From contig NZ_JAFEJA010000001.1 in assembly GCF_016919245.1 (NCBI RefSeq), forward strand, positions 1,116,001-1,180,000: a stretch of 64,000 bases of DNA. Reading direction: 5' to 3'. The notes beneath the pieces are model-generated. The model saw only the letters and a list, made by a program, of their open reading frames with translations, made no database searches and had not been told where the DNA came from. Both the position numbers and the translations under genes were made by a program. Within the stretch, counting starts at the first letter, position 1; each line of letters starts with the position of its first letter. Below are positions 24,514 through 33,344 of this stretch, one piece after another. The DNA comes from Streptomyces zhihengii. GTDB lineage: Bacteria; Actinomycetota; Actinomycetes; Streptomycetales; Streptomycetaceae.

Positions 24514-26537
24514 CAGCGGCCCCTGCGGGCGGCCGCGGCCCCGACCACCGGTTCGCCGTGGACGTACCGGCCGAGCGCGGTGAGCGGGAAGACCTGCCGG
24601 TAGAGGTGGTAGTTGATGGAGAAGTCCCAGGGGAAGCCGGTGCCGGTGAACTCCGGTTCGTCCCAGGAGCCGTCGGGGAGCTGGGCGGCCGTCAGCCAGG
24701 CGACGCCGCGGCGGGCGGCGGTGCCGTCCTCCTCGCCCGCCGCGAGGAGCGCGAGCAGCGCCCAGGCGGTCTGGGACGCGGTCGAGGTGCCGCGGCCGAT
24801 CGAGCCGCGTTCCCGGTAGGAGCGCAGGTCCTCGCCCCAGCCGCCGTCGTCGTTCTGGACGGAGCGCAGCCAGCCGACGGCGCGGCGGACGGCGGGGTGG
24901 GCGGCGGGCAGTCCGGCGGCGATCAGGGCGGGGACGACCGAGCCGGTGCCGTAGAGGTAGTTGACGCCCCAGCGGCCGAACCAGGCGCCGCTGGGCTCCT
25001 GTTCCGAGAGCAGCCACTGGATGCCGCGCCGGGTGCGGGGGTGGTCGGCCATGCCCTCGTATGCCAGCATCTCGACGACGTGGGCGGTGACGTCGGCGGA
25101 CGGCGGGTCGATCACCTCGCCGAAGTCGCAGAACGGCAGTTTGTTGGGGAGGGTGCCGGTGTTGTCGGCGTCGAAGGCGCCCCAGGCCCCGTTGCGGGAC
25201 TGCATGCCGAGGTTCCAGCGGACGCCGCGGGCGACGGCCGCGTCCACGCGCGCCGGTTCGGGGTGGTCGACCCGGCGGAGCGCGAGGACGACCTCAGCGG
25301 TGTCGTCGGTGTCGGGGTAGTTGTCGTTGTGGAACTCGAACGCCCAGCCGCCGCTGCCGAGTTGGGGCCGGCGCACGGACCAGTCGCCGGGCCTGACGAC
25401 CTGTTCGCCGAGCATCCAGTCGGCGGCCTTCACCAGTGCCGGGTGGTCGGCGGGCACGCCCGCGTCGGCCAGCGCCACGGTGGCGAGGCAGGTGTCCCAC
25501 ACGGGCGACTGGCAGGCCTCGATCATGCGCAGCGGCCGGCCGTCCTGCTCGCGCCAGACGGCGAAGCGGTCCAGCGAGGCGATCCCGGCGCGCATCACGG
25601 GGTGTTCGAGGTCGTAGCCGAGCAGGTGGAGGGCGATCACCGAGTAGACGGCCGGCGGCTGGATGCCGCCCCAGCAGCCGTCGTTCTCCTGGCGTTCGAC
25701 GATCCAGCGGGCGGCGCTGTTCATCGCCGTGCGCCGCAGCCGGCGCGGCGCCACCCGGTGGTACAGGTGCAGGGCGCGGTCGGCGCGCTGGAAGAGGCCG
25801 TCCCAGGTGGTGGCGGGGGCCAGCGGCCGCGGCGGGCTGGGGTTGTCCGGGTCGGTGTGCAGTTCGTCCAGCGGGAACGGGGCGGGGCGCACCGGGCGCA
25901 GCGCGGACACCACGCTGAGCGGGACGATGGTCTGCCGGGCCCAGCAGCCGAAGGCGTAGATGTTCAGCGGGAACCACTTCGGCAGGAAGATGAGCTCCGG
26001 CGGGAGTTCGGGCAGGTCGTCCCACTTCCACCAGCCGAACAGGGCCAGCCAGATGCGGGTGAAGACGCGGCTGGCCGCGATGCCGCCCTGGCCGCGGATC
26101 CAGCTCGCGGCGCGCAGCATGTGGGGGTCGTCGGGCCGGTCGCCGGCGAGGCGCAGGGCCACGTAGGCCTCGACGGTGGTGGAGAGTTCGCCCGGGCCGC
26201 CGTAGAAGGAGGCCCAGGTGCCGTCGTCGCGCTGCTGTCCGCGGACGAAGCGGGCGGACGCCTCGGTGGTCGCCCGGTCGGAGATGCCGAGGAACTGCCG
26301 CAGCAGGAGGTCCTCGGCGTCCATGGTCACATTGGTCTCGAGGTCGCCCTTCCACCAGCCTTCGGTGTCCTGGCGTGCGAGCAGGTGCTCGACGGCGCGT
26401 TCCGCGGCGCGGGCGGCGCTCTCCTTGAGGTCGTGCGGGGCGGGGGCCTGGGGCTCCCGGGTGGTGGTACGGGTCTCGCCGGCAGGTGCGGAGCCGGCCC
26501 TCAGGGGCCCGCCGCTTCCGTCGGTCGTCGCAGTCAT
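24513..26537 (-). CDS. shc: Squalene-hopene cyclase
   Basis: A 674-residue monotopic membrane enzyme that cyclises squalene to hopene and hopanol. The acid motif DTDD is at 409-412. QW repeats recur through both alpha-barrels (QDTEGWW, QRDDGTWASFYGG, QENDGCWGG, GGWAFEF, NGAWGAFDADN, SGAWFGRWG, DDGGWGED, DGSWDEPEFTGTGFP). Length is slightly above the usual 630 because of a 40-residue Pro/Thr-rich N-terminus. GGGGAG precedes ATG 26537. A 212-nt gap with a doubtful 42-aa ORF separates it from the polyprenyl synthase gene, so a secondary promoter is possible. Confidence 0.97.
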   Translation of the reverse strand: MTATTDGSGGPLRAGSAPAGETRTTTREPQAPAPHDLKESAARAAERAVEHLLARQDTEGWWKGDLETNVTMDAEDLLLRQFLGISDRATTEASARFVRGQQRDDGTWASFYGGPGELSTTVEAYVALRLAGDRPDDPHMLRAASWIRGQGGIAASRVFTRIWLALFGWWKWDDLPELPPELIFLPKWFPLNIYAFGCWARQTIVPLSVVSALRPVRPAPFPLDELHTDPDNPSPPRPLAPATTWDGLFQRADRALHLYHRVAPRRLRRTAMNSAARWIVERQENDGCWGGIQPPAVYSVIALHLLGYDLEHPVMRAGIASLDRFAVWREQDGRPLRMIEACQSPVWDTCLATVALADAGVPADHPALVKAADWMLGEQVVRPGDWSVRRPQLGSGGWAFEFHNDNYPDTDDTAEVVLALRRVDHPEPARVDAAVARGVRWNLGMQSRNGAWGAFDADNTGTLPNKLPFCDFGEVIDPPSADVTAHVVEMLAYEGMADHPRTRRGIQWLLSEQEPSGAWFGRWGVNYLYGTGSVVPALIAAGLPAAHPAVRRAVGWLRSVQNDDGGWGEDLRSYRERGSIGRGTSTASQTAWALLALLAAGEEDGTAARRGVAWLTAAQLPDGSWDEPEFTGTGFPWDFSINYHLYRQVFPLTALGRYVHGEPVVGAAAARRGR

Positions 26538-26624
26538 GGTCTCCCCTTCGTGGCAGTGTTCTCTGCTGAGCTGGGGTATGACGTCGGCCGGTGACGCGGT
26601 GGCGTCACCGGCCGGCGACGCGCT

Positions 26625-26753
26625 TCATATGGTGCGGCGGACGCTCCGCGGTGTGACGGTGCTGCCGGGGCTGCACGCGACGATGCCGCGTGTGACGTTT
26701 CTGCGCGGCGCGGTGGAGCGGCGCGCGGGGGTCCTGCGGGTGATGGCGATCAT
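26625..26753 (-). CDS. Possible 42-aa arginine-rich small protein
   Basis: ATG 26753 overlaps the polyprenyl synthase stop as ATGA, the same coupling used elsewhere in this cluster, and the frame runs 42 residues to a TGA at 26625. It is basic (11 Arg) with no known motif. The ribosome site AAAGAG is only two bases from the ATG. It may be a coupling or leader ORF, or chance. I do not recognise it. Confidence 0.3.
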   Translation of the reverse strand: MIAITRRTPARRSTAPRRNVTRGIVACSPGSTVTPRSVRRTI

Positions 26754-27877
26754 CTCTTTCGTACGACGACGAAGTCCGCGAGCGCGGTGAGCTGTGCGCG
26801 GACCGTTTCCGGCATGTCGACCCGGCCGAGCGCCTCGACGGCCACCGTGTGCTGGCGCCGGGCCTCCTGGGCGGTCCACTCGCGGCCGCCCGCCTCCTCG
26901 ATGAGGGCCGCCCGGACGGCGAACTCCTCCTCGGAGAAGCTGTCGAAGTCATTGCTCTTGGCGTCGGCGGCGAGGAGTTCGGCGAGCCGCTCGGAGGCCG
27001 GTCCGCCCGCGGCGAGCGCGGCGACCACCGGGAGGGACTTCTTGCGCTGGCGCAGGTCGCTCCAGGTCTGCTTGCCGGTGGCGACCGGGTCGCCCCAGAT
27101 GCCGAGCAGGTCGTCGACGGCCTGGAAGGCGAGGCCGAGGTGGTAGCCGTACGCCTCCAGGGTGTCGGCGGTCTCGTCGTCGGCGCCGCCGAGGACCGCG
27201 CCGATGGAGACGGCGCAGGCCAGCAGTGCGCCGGTCTTGTTTCCCTCCATCTCCAGGCACTCCTCGACGGTGACCCGCTCGCGGTGCTCGTAGGAGATGT
27301 CCTGCGCCTGGCCGTCGATGAGCTTGCGGGAGGCGGTGGTCAGCCGGCGGGTCGCCCGGCCGGCCTCCACGGTCCCGATCTCCAGCAGGAGTTCGTTGGC
27401 CAGCGCGAACAGCGCGTCGCCGACGAGGATCGCCTGGGCGGGGCCGTGCACCTTCCAGACGGTGTCGCGGTGCCTGCGCTGCTCGTCGCCGTCCATGAGG
27501 TCGTCGTGGAGGAGCGAGAAGTTGTGCACGAGTTCCACGGCGACGGCGCCGGGGATGCCGACCTCGGGGGCGGCGCCGGCGGCCTCGGCGGACAGCAGGG
27601 CGAGCGCGGGGCGCACGGCCTTGCCGCCGTCGCCCTCGGCGGGGTTGCCCTCCGCGTCGATCCAGCCGAAGTGGTAGGCGGCCACGGTGTCCATGGGTGC
27701 GGCGAGGCGGTCCACGGCGGCGCGCAGCACCGGGGTGGACAGGGTGCGTCCGCGTTCGAGCAGCGCGGCGATGTCCGTGCCGGGCAAGGTCGTTGCGGTC
27801 TGTGCGGTGTCTTCAGCCGGATGAGCCGAGGGCACTGTCGGCACGCTTACTCCTCTGGTTCCAGTACTGGTGCTCAC
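26750..27877 (-). CDS. Polyprenyl (farnesyl/geranylgeranyl) diphosphate synthase
   Basis: A 375-residue trans-prenyltransferase. The first Asp-rich motif is HDDLMD (Asp125, 126, 129), the second DDLLGIWGD (255-263), and GGKAVRP is the isopentenyl-diphosphate-binding stretch. In this cluster it should supply farnesyl diphosphate for squalene. Large residues upstream of the first motif (FSLLHDD) fit a C15-C20 product, but length cannot be fixed from sequence alone. GTG 27877 overlaps the hpnE stop and has AGGAGG upstream. Confidence 0.93.
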   Translation of the reverse strand: MSTSTGTRGVSVPTVPSAHPAEDTAQTATTLPGTDIAALLERGRTLSTPVLRAAVDRLAAPMDTVAAYHFGWIDAEGNPAEGDGGKAVRPALALLSAEAAGAAPEVGIPGAVAVELVHNFSLLHDDLMDGDEQRRHRDTVWKVHGPAQAILVGDALFALANELLLEIGTVEAGRATRRLTTASRKLIDGQAQDISYEHRERVTVEECLEMEGNKTGALLACAVSIGAVLGGADDETADTLEAYGYHLGLAFQAVDDLLGIWGDPVATGKQTWSDLRQRKKSLPVVAALAAGGPASERLAELLAADAKSNDFDSFSEEEFAVRAALIEEAGGREWTAQEARRQHTVAVEALGRVDMPETVRAQLTALADFVVVRKR

Positions 27878-29283
27878 GCCGCCTCCTGTAGCGGATGTTC
27901 ATGGCGACGGCCGAGCGTGGAGAGCGCAGCGTCTGCGGCGCCGAAGCCGCTGCGCACGGCACCCTCCATGGTCGCGGGCCAGCCGGTGGCCGTCCACGCG
28001 CCGGCCAGGTACAGGCCGGGCGCGCGGGTGCGCGCCTGCGGCCGGAGCCGTCCGACGCCCGGGGCGGGCGCGAACGTCGCGTTGCGTTCCCTGGTGACGA
28101 AGAAGTCGAGGACCCGCGCGCCGCGCGCGGCGGGCAGCAGGCGTTCCAGTTCGGGGAGGTAGCGCTCCCGGAGGGCGGCGACGGGGTCGTCGATCTCGTC
28201 CTGGACGGCGGACTGCGACAGGGCCAGGTACTGGCCCTGTCGGACGCCCGCGGCCTCGGTCCGGTCGAAGACCCACTGCACGGGGGTGCCGAGGGCGGCG
28301 AAGAAGGGGCGTCGCAGCACCTTGCGGTCGTACAGGACGTGGACGTTGAGGATGGGCGCCGTGGTGATGTCGAGCAGCCGGTCGGGGTCGTCGAGCGCGC
28401 CGGACGGCAGCAGGGCGTGGGCCTCGCGCTGGGCGACGGCGAGGACGACGGTGTCGGCCTCCAGGGGGCCGGAGCCTGCGTCGACGCGCCAGCGGCCGTC
28501 CTCGCCGCGGCCGATGTGCCGGACGCGGGCGGAGAGTTCGGTGGCGACGCCGGCCTCGTCGAGGGCCTTGCGGGCGAGGGTGTCGTGCACGTCGCCGAGG
28601 GGGACGCGGGCCCAGCCGATGTCGGCGGCGCCCGGCTCGGAGAGCAGGCCCGTCCGGAAGACCATGGCGGCCAGGGCCATGGATGCCTGCGGGGCGCGGG
28701 CGTTGAGGGTGGCGACGCCGACGAGGTCCCACAGGGCGGCGACGGCGCGCGGCGACTGTCCGTGGCGGCCGAGCCAGGTGGCGAAGTCGATGCCGTCGAG
28801 CGCGGGGTCGGCGGGGTCGAGCTTCTTCAGGGCGAGCGCGGCGCGGGCCACGCGCGCGCGTTCGGCGAGGGAGAGGTGGGGGTAGCGGGCGAGGCCGCCG
28901 GCCAGGTGGAGCGGTACGGGCAGCCCGCCGCGGCGGATCCGGCCGAGGCGGGGGCCGCCGGGGGCGGCCACGTCGAGGACGGGGACGTCGAGCCGGTCCT
29001 GGAGGGGGGCGAGGTCCGTCGCGCCGACGCGTTCGAGGAACCAGCGGTAGGCGGTGCAGCAGCGCAGGTAGACGTGCTGTCCGTTGTCGACGGTGAGGTC
29101 GCCGCGCCGGAAGGAGAAGGCGAGTCCGCCGAGGCGGGGCCGTCCTTCGAGGAGGGTGACCCGCATGCCGGCGTCGGCGAGGCGCAGGGCGGCGGTGACG
29201 CCGGCGATGCCGCCGCCGACGACCACGGCCCGGCCCGGTGCGGGCGTCATGCGGTCCCCGTTCGGTGCGGGAGGTGCTGTCAT
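27874..29283 (-). CDS. hpnE: Hydroxysqualene dehydroxylase, FAD-dependent (HpnE)
   Basis: A 469-residue flavoprotein. The dinucleotide-binding motif VVGGGIAGVTAALRLADAGM is near residue 20, and the C-terminal FAD motif APGLYLAGAWTATGWPATME near 430. HpnE reduces hydroxysqualene to squalene, the third step after HpnC and HpnD. The 12 residues before the second Met are extra, but ATG 29283 overlaps the hpnD stop as ATGA, so I keep it. Confidence 0.95.
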   Translation of the reverse strand: MTAPPAPNGDRMTPAPGRAVVVGGGIAGVTAALRLADAGMRVTLLEGRPRLGGLAFSFRRGDLTVDNGQHVYLRCCTAYRWFLERVGATDLAPLQDRLDVPVLDVAAPGGPRLGRIRRGGLPVPLHLAGGLARYPHLSLAERARVARAALALKKLDPADPALDGIDFATWLGRHGQSPRAVAALWDLVGVATLNARAPQASMALAAMVFRTGLLSEPGAADIGWARVPLGDVHDTLARKALDEAGVATELSARVRHIGRGEDGRWRVDAGSGPLEADTVVLAVAQREAHALLPSGALDDPDRLLDITTAPILNVHVLYDRKVLRRPFFAALGTPVQWVFDRTEAAGVRQGQYLALSQSAVQDEIDDPVAALRERYLPELERLLPAARGARVLDFFVTRERNATFAPAPGVGRLRPQARTRAPGLYLAGAWTATGWPATMEGAVRSGFGAADAALSTLGRRHEHPLQEAA

Positions 29284-30230
29284 GGCCGGCCTCCGTGGCC
29301 CTGGCGGCCGATGCCGCGGGCGTCCAGGCCGGAGAGGCCGCGGACGGCGACGTACGCCTTCTCGTGGCCGGGGAGGGACACCCGGCCGCGGAGCACGGCG
29401 CCGGGGTCGCGTTCGATGCGGTCGAGCAGGCGGCGGTAGATGCCGGCCATCGCGGCGACGCAGGCGCCGCTGCGGCGGTCCAGCATCGGCAGCAGCCGGT
29501 AGCCCTCGGTGAACAGGGCGCGGGCGCGCCGGACTTCGTAGTGCACGAGGCCGTCGAAGTCGGCGCCGGCCGGCGGGCGTCCGGTGGCGAAGCCGTCGGA
29601 GCAGCCGAACTTGGCGAGGTCGTCGGCGGGCAGGTAGATCCGGCCGCCCGCGGCGTCCTCGGCGACGTCCCGGAGGATGTTGGTGAGCTGGAGGGCGAGC
29701 CCGAGGGTGTCGGCGTACTCGGGGGCGCGTTCGGCGCCGCGGGCGCCGGGCTGGGTGCCGAACACCGCGAGGGAGAGGCGTCCGATGGCTCCGGCGACGC
29801 AGCGGCAGTAGACCTTGAGGTCGTCCCAGGTCTCGTAGGACGTGCCGCGGACGTCCATCAGGACGCCGTCGATGAGTTCGTCGAGCCCGTCGAGCGGCAG
29901 GGGGTAGCGCTGGGCGGCGTCGGCGAGGGCCACGGCGACGGGGTCGGTGTCGTCGTTCTCGACGTCGCCCTTGCGGATCCGGTCGAGCAGGGCGCGGGTG
30001 TCCTCCAGCCGGGCCTGCTTGGTGTCGGGGGCGAGGGTGCCGTCGCCGATGTCGTCGACCCGGCGGGAGAAGGCGTAGAGCGCGGACATGGCCTGGCGCT
30101 TGCCGGCGGGGAGCAGCCTGATGCCGTACGCGAAGTTGCGGGCCTGCTGTCCGGTCACGGCCTCGCAGTAGCGGTATGCGGCCTGCACCGGCGCAGGCAT
30201 GGGGGTCGTTCCCTCCATCGTCCGGCTCAT
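29280..30230 (-). CDS. hpnD: Presqualene diphosphate synthase (HpnD)
   Basis: A 316-residue head-to-head prenyltransferase. The two Asp-rich sites are RRVDDIGDG near residue 56 and LRDVAEDAAGGRIYLP near 186; YCRCVAGAIGRLS is another squalene-synthase-family motif. HpnD condenses two farnesyl diphosphates to presqualene diphosphate. ATG 30230 overlaps the hpnC stop as ATGA. Confidence 0.95.
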   Translation of the reverse strand: MSRTMEGTTPMPAPVQAAYRYCEAVTGQQARNFAYGIRLLPAGKRQAMSALYAFSRRVDDIGDGTLAPDTKQARLEDTRALLDRIRKGDVENDDTDPVAVALADAAQRYPLPLDGLDELIDGVLMDVRGTSYETWDDLKVYCRCVAGAIGRLSLAVFGTQPGARGAERAPEYADTLGLALQLTNILRDVAEDAAGGRIYLPADDLAKFGCSDGFATGRPPAGADFDGLVHYEVRRARALFTEGYRLLPMLDRRSGACVAAMAGIYRRLLDRIERDPGAVLRGRVSLPGHEKAYVAVRGLSGLDARGIGRQGHGGRP

Positions 30231-31144
30231 CCCTTTCTCCGTGCTCGTCGCAGGACGGCGGCGCTCTCGCGCAGCACGTCGGTCCTTGCGGCTCTGGGCG
30301 GTCCGGGCAGCACATCATGTCCGGCGGCGGTGATCGCGGCGAGGGCGGCACGCCCGCCGCCGACGAATCCGGCGAGCAGCAGCCGCAGCCGGCCGTGCAC
30401 GCTGCCGACGAGGGCGTCGCCCTCGTCGAGCAGGCGGGCGGCGCGGTCCGCCTCGAAGGCGATCAGCGCGCGGACGGAGGCGTTCGCGGTGGGGGCCGCG
30501 AGGTCGTCCTCGCCGACCCGGAAGCGGTCGAGGTCCTCGGCGGGGAGGTAGATCCGGTCGCGTGCCAGGTCCTCGGCGACGTCCTGGAGGTGTTCGACGA
30601 CCTGGAGGGCGGTGCACACGGCGTCGGAGCGGCGGACGCGCTCGGGGCTCGTGGTGCCGGTGATCGCGAGGACCAGCCGGCCGACGGGGTCGGCGGAGAG
30701 CCGGCAGTAGTCGCGCAGCTCGTCCCAGGTGGCGTAGCGGCGGACGAGCTGGTCCTGCCGGTTGGCGGCGACGAGGCCGAGGAAGGGCTCGGGGGTGAGC
30801 GCGCGGCGCCCGACGGTGGGGCGCAGGGCGTTCAGCAGGGGGTGGTGCGGGGGCTCGCCGGCGGGGCCGAAGACGCGCAGCAGGTCGGTCTCGAAGGCGT
30901 CGAGCAGCGCGAGCGGGTCGCCGGCCTTCTCGGGGGCGACGCCGAGCAGCCGGGCGTCCTCGCCGCCGGGGGCGAGGTCGCTGTCGCCGATGTCGTCGAC
31001 GAGGCGGGCGAAGCCGTAGACGGCCATGAGGTCGTCGCGCCAGGCGCGGGGCAGGAAGAAGGGGGCGACGGGGAAGTTCTCGTCGGCGGCCTTGTCGAGG
31101 GTGGCGCGGGCGGGGGCCCCGCGCGTCCGGCGGGCGGCCGTCAC
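30227..31144 (-). CDS. hpnC: Hydroxysqualene synthase (HpnC)
   Basis: A 305-residue squalene-synthase homologue. Motifs are ENFPVAPFFLPRAWRDDL (N-terminus), ARLVDDIGDSD and EHLQDVAEDLARDRIYLP. HpnC turns presqualene diphosphate into hydroxysqualene. GTG 31144 has no clear ribosome site of its own but overlaps the stop of an upstream 21-codon ORF as GTGA, so translation probably depends on that ORF. Confidence 0.95.
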   Translation of the reverse strand: MTAARRTRGAPARATLDKAADENFPVAPFFLPRAWRDDLMAVYGFARLVDDIGDSDLAPGGEDARLLGVAPEKAGDPLALLDAFETDLLRVFGPAGEPPHHPLLNALRPTVGRRALTPEPFLGLVAANRQDQLVRRYATWDELRDYCRLSADPVGRLVLAITGTTSPERVRRSDAVCTALQVVEHLQDVAEDLARDRIYLPAEDLDRFRVGEDDLAAPTANASVRALIAFEADRAARLLDEGDALVGSVHGRLRLLLAGFVGGGRAALAAITAAGHDVLPGPPRAARTDVLRESAAVLRRARRKG

Positions 31145-31206
31145 AGGGCGCTGCCCGGTCCCGCGGGGACGGCGGGAGCCTCGCGGAGCTGGAGGGTTTC
31201 CGTCAT
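31141..31206 (-). CDS. Possible 21-aa leader ORF upstream of hpnC
   Basis: ATG 31206, with GGGAG eleven bases upstream, opens a 21-residue frame whose TGA overlaps the hpnC GTG. The product (MTETLQLREAPAVPAG...) has no known motif and no regulatory-peptide codon run. Its likely role is to deliver ribosomes to hpnC. Confidence 0.4.
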   Translation of the reverse strand: MTETLQLREAPAVPAGPGSAL

Positions 31207-31533
31207 GGCCGTCACATCTCCCGTTCTACACTGCCGACCCAATACAACCCATTTCGGACACGCCGCTGTCCGCTCCCGGCCCCTTGACCGTCGGCACTGC
31301 GGCATATACGGCGAATTCTCCGTACTTGCCGCGAATGAGCACTGCTACAGCTTACGTTGTACAAGGCGGCGTGCCGCCGCGGGGGTCCCCCGGCACCGGC
31401 GGCACCACCGCCCCGGGCTGCGGCGACTCCCGCGCCGCGCAGGGCACTTGCCCCCGGGGACGGCCCCCCGGACACGCCGGGACCCCCACCGCGCGGACGC
31501 GGCGGGGGTCCCCGGGCCGTGGCGGGGTACGGG
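31207..31533. other. Non-coding stretch with hopanoid promoter and exporter terminator
   Basis: The right half (31479-31512) is a terminator for the exporter operon. The left part should hold the hopanoid promoter: on the minus strand TTGTATTGGG and TGTAGAAC lie 25-50 nt before the leader ORF, but spacing is not canonical. TTGTACAA near 31359-31366 is a small palindrome of unknown role. Confidence 0.45.
31479..31512 (-). terminator. Terminator of the ABC-exporter operon
   Basis: A 15-bp stem with one mismatch (GGGACCCCCACCGCG / CGCGGCGGGGGTCCC) and the loop CGGA, 21 nt past the ATPase stop on the minus strand. It separates this operon from the hopanoid genes. Confidence 0.8.
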
Positions 31534-32328
31534 CTACTTGCCCGTCTCCTTCTCGTAGGCCTTGATGACCTCGTCGGTGGGCCCGTCCATCAGCAGCTCG
31601 CCCTTCTCCAGCCACAGGACGCGGTCGCAGGTGTCCCTGATCGACTTGTTGCTGTGGCTGACCAGGAAGACGGTGCCGGCCTCCTTGCGGAGCTCGCGGA
31701 TGCGCTGCTCGGAGCGGATCTGGAAGCGCCGGTCGCCGGTGGCGAGCGCCTCGTCGATCATCAGCACGTCGTGGTTCTTGGCGGCCGCGATGGAGAAGCG
31801 GAGCCTGGCGGCCATGCCCGACGAGTAGGTGCGCATCGGCAGGGTGATGAAGTCGCCCTTCTCGTTGATGCCCGAGAAGTCGACGATGCCCTGGTACCGC
31901 TCGCGGATCTCCTCGCGGGACATCCCCATGGCCAGGCCGCCGAGTATGACGTTCCGCTCGCCCGTCAGGTCGTTCATCAGGGCGGCGTTGACGCCGAGCA
32001 GCGAGGGCTGGCCGTCGGTGTAGACCTTGCCGCTCTCGGTCGGCAGCAGGCCGGCGATGGCCCGCAGCAGGGTCGACTTGCCGGAGCCGTTGGTGCCGAT
32101 GAGGCCGATGGCCTCGCCGCGGTAGGCGGTGAAGGTCACCCCGCGCACCGCGTGCACCTTGCGCACCCCGCGGGACTCGCCCTTCTCACGGCGGAGGATC
32201 CTGCTGAGGGCCGCGGTGGCGCTGCCCTTGCCGCCGCTGCCGGCGTTGACCCGGTAGACGATGTGCACGTCGTCGGCGATGACCGTGGGGACACGGGAGC
32301 CGCCGTTGATGTCGATCTTGTCAGCCAC
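31534..32328 (-). CDS. ABC exporter ATPase, polysaccharide/teichoic-acid type
   Basis: A 264-residue ATPase of the TagH/Wzt/RfbE group. Walker A IGTNGSGKST is near residue 78, the signature YSSGMAARLRFSIA near 167, Walker B HDVLMIDEALATGD near 187, and H-loop LVSHS near 223. The YHIVYRVN-like strand and MNDLTGERNVILGG loop mark polymer exporters. There is no C-terminal glycan-binding extension, so it is the short, TagH-like form. It overlaps the permease gene by 8 nt and ends the seven-gene operon. Confidence 0.93.
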   Translation of the reverse strand: MADKIDINGGSRVPTVIADDVHIVYRVNAGSGGKGSATAALSRILRREKGESRGVRKVHAVRGVTFTAYRGEAIGLIGTNGSGKSTLLRAIAGLLPTESGKVYTDGQPSLLGVNAALMNDLTGERNVILGGLAMGMSREEIRERYQGIVDFSGINEKGDFITLPMRTYSSGMAARLRFSIAAAKNHDVLMIDEALATGDRRFQIRSEQRIRELRKEAGTVFLVSHSNKSIRDTCDRVLWLEKGELLMDGPTDEVIKAYEKETGK

Positions 32329-33250
32329 GGCCGTACCGCTCCTCCGCCTTCCAGAAGTACACGAAGCCCCCGATGCCGACGAGCAGGGCCCAGCCGAGCC
32401 CCGCCGCCCACACGTGGTCGGGGAGGTTCGAGGAACCGTACTCCTCGATCAGGGCGAACCGGATGAGGTCCATGTAGACGGCCGCGGGGTTGTACATGAG
32501 GACGTCCGCGATCCAGGCCGGACGGTCCGCGAGCATCGCCGGGATGGAGAACATCACGCCGGACGCGTACAGCCAGGTGCGCATGATGAACGGCATGAGC
32601 TGGGCGAGGTCGGGCGTCTTGGAGCCGAGCCGCGCCATGATCAGCGCGAGGCCGGTGTTGAAGACGAACTGGAGCGCCAGCGCGGGCACGACCAGCAGCC
32701 ACGACCAGGTCGGCAGCGAACCGAAGACCACGACGACCGCGATCAGCACGACCATCGAGAACAGGAGCTGCTGGAGCTGCTGGAGCGAGAAGGACACCGG
32801 CAGCGAGGCGCGCGGGAAGTGCAGCGCGCGCACCAGGCCGAGGTTGCCGGCGATCGCCCGGACGCCCGCCATCACCGAACTCTGCGTGAAGGTGAAGACG
32901 AACACACCCGTCACCAGGAACGGGACGTACACGTCGGTCGACATGCCCCGGTTGGCCTGGAGGATCAGGCCGAAGATCAGGAAGTAGACGAGCGCGTTGA
33001 GCAGCGGCGTCGCGACCTGCCAGAGCTGGCCGAGCTTGGCCTGGCTGTACTGGGCCGTCAGCTTGGCCTGGGAGAAGGCCAGGATGAAGTGGCGCCGACC
33101 CCACAGCTGCCTGACGTACTCGAGCAGACCGGGGCGGGCACCGCTGACCGCCAGGCCGTACTTCTCGGCGAGCTGCGCCGGGGTGAGACCGTCGTCGGGT
33201 GACGGCGCCGGGCTCGTGGCGACGGCGCCGTCGTGGGTTGTGTCACTCAC
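32321..33250 (-). CDS. ABC-2 exporter permease, polysaccharide/teichoic-acid type
   Basis: A 309-residue membrane protein with about six helices (for example VYFLIFGLILQANRG, LLFSMVVLIAVVVVFGSLP, LLVGIGGFVYFWKA), ending EERYGRG as in TagG/RfbA permeases. RHFILAFSQAKLTAQYSQAKLGQLWQ (about 51-76) is the amphipathic entry helix of these exporters. With the ATPase it should flip a lipid-linked glycan or phosphopolymer across the membrane. It follows the GT2 gene by 94 nt. Confidence 0.92.
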   Translation of the reverse strand: MSDTTHDGAVATSPAPSPDDGLTPAQLAEKYGLAVSGARPGLLEYVRQLWGRRHFILAFSQAKLTAQYSQAKLGQLWQVATPLLNALVYFLIFGLILQANRGMSTDVYVPFLVTGVFVFTFTQSSVMAGVRAIAGNLGLVRALHFPRASLPVSFSLQQLQQLLFSMVVLIAVVVVFGSLPTWSWLLVVPALALQFVFNTGLALIMARLGSKTPDLAQLMPFIMRTWLYASGVMFSIPAMLADRPAWIADVLMYNPAAVYMDLIRFALIEEYGSSNLPDHVWAAGLGWALLVGIGGFVYFWKAEERYGRG

Positions 33251-33344
33251 AAGTTGAGACTTTCGTGTTCACATGAGCGGCGTTCGGGGGAATTCTGTGT
33301 CCCGCAGGTGTTCTACGGCCCAGATGTTGTCAGAACCGAGCTTG

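Noticed and set aside
21410..24583. A 1057-codon open frame on the plus strand through the hopanoid genes
   Set aside because: It lies opposite the aminotransferase, hpnH and hpnG, all with clear motifs and ribosome sites. The translation is low-complexity Val/Glu/Gly.
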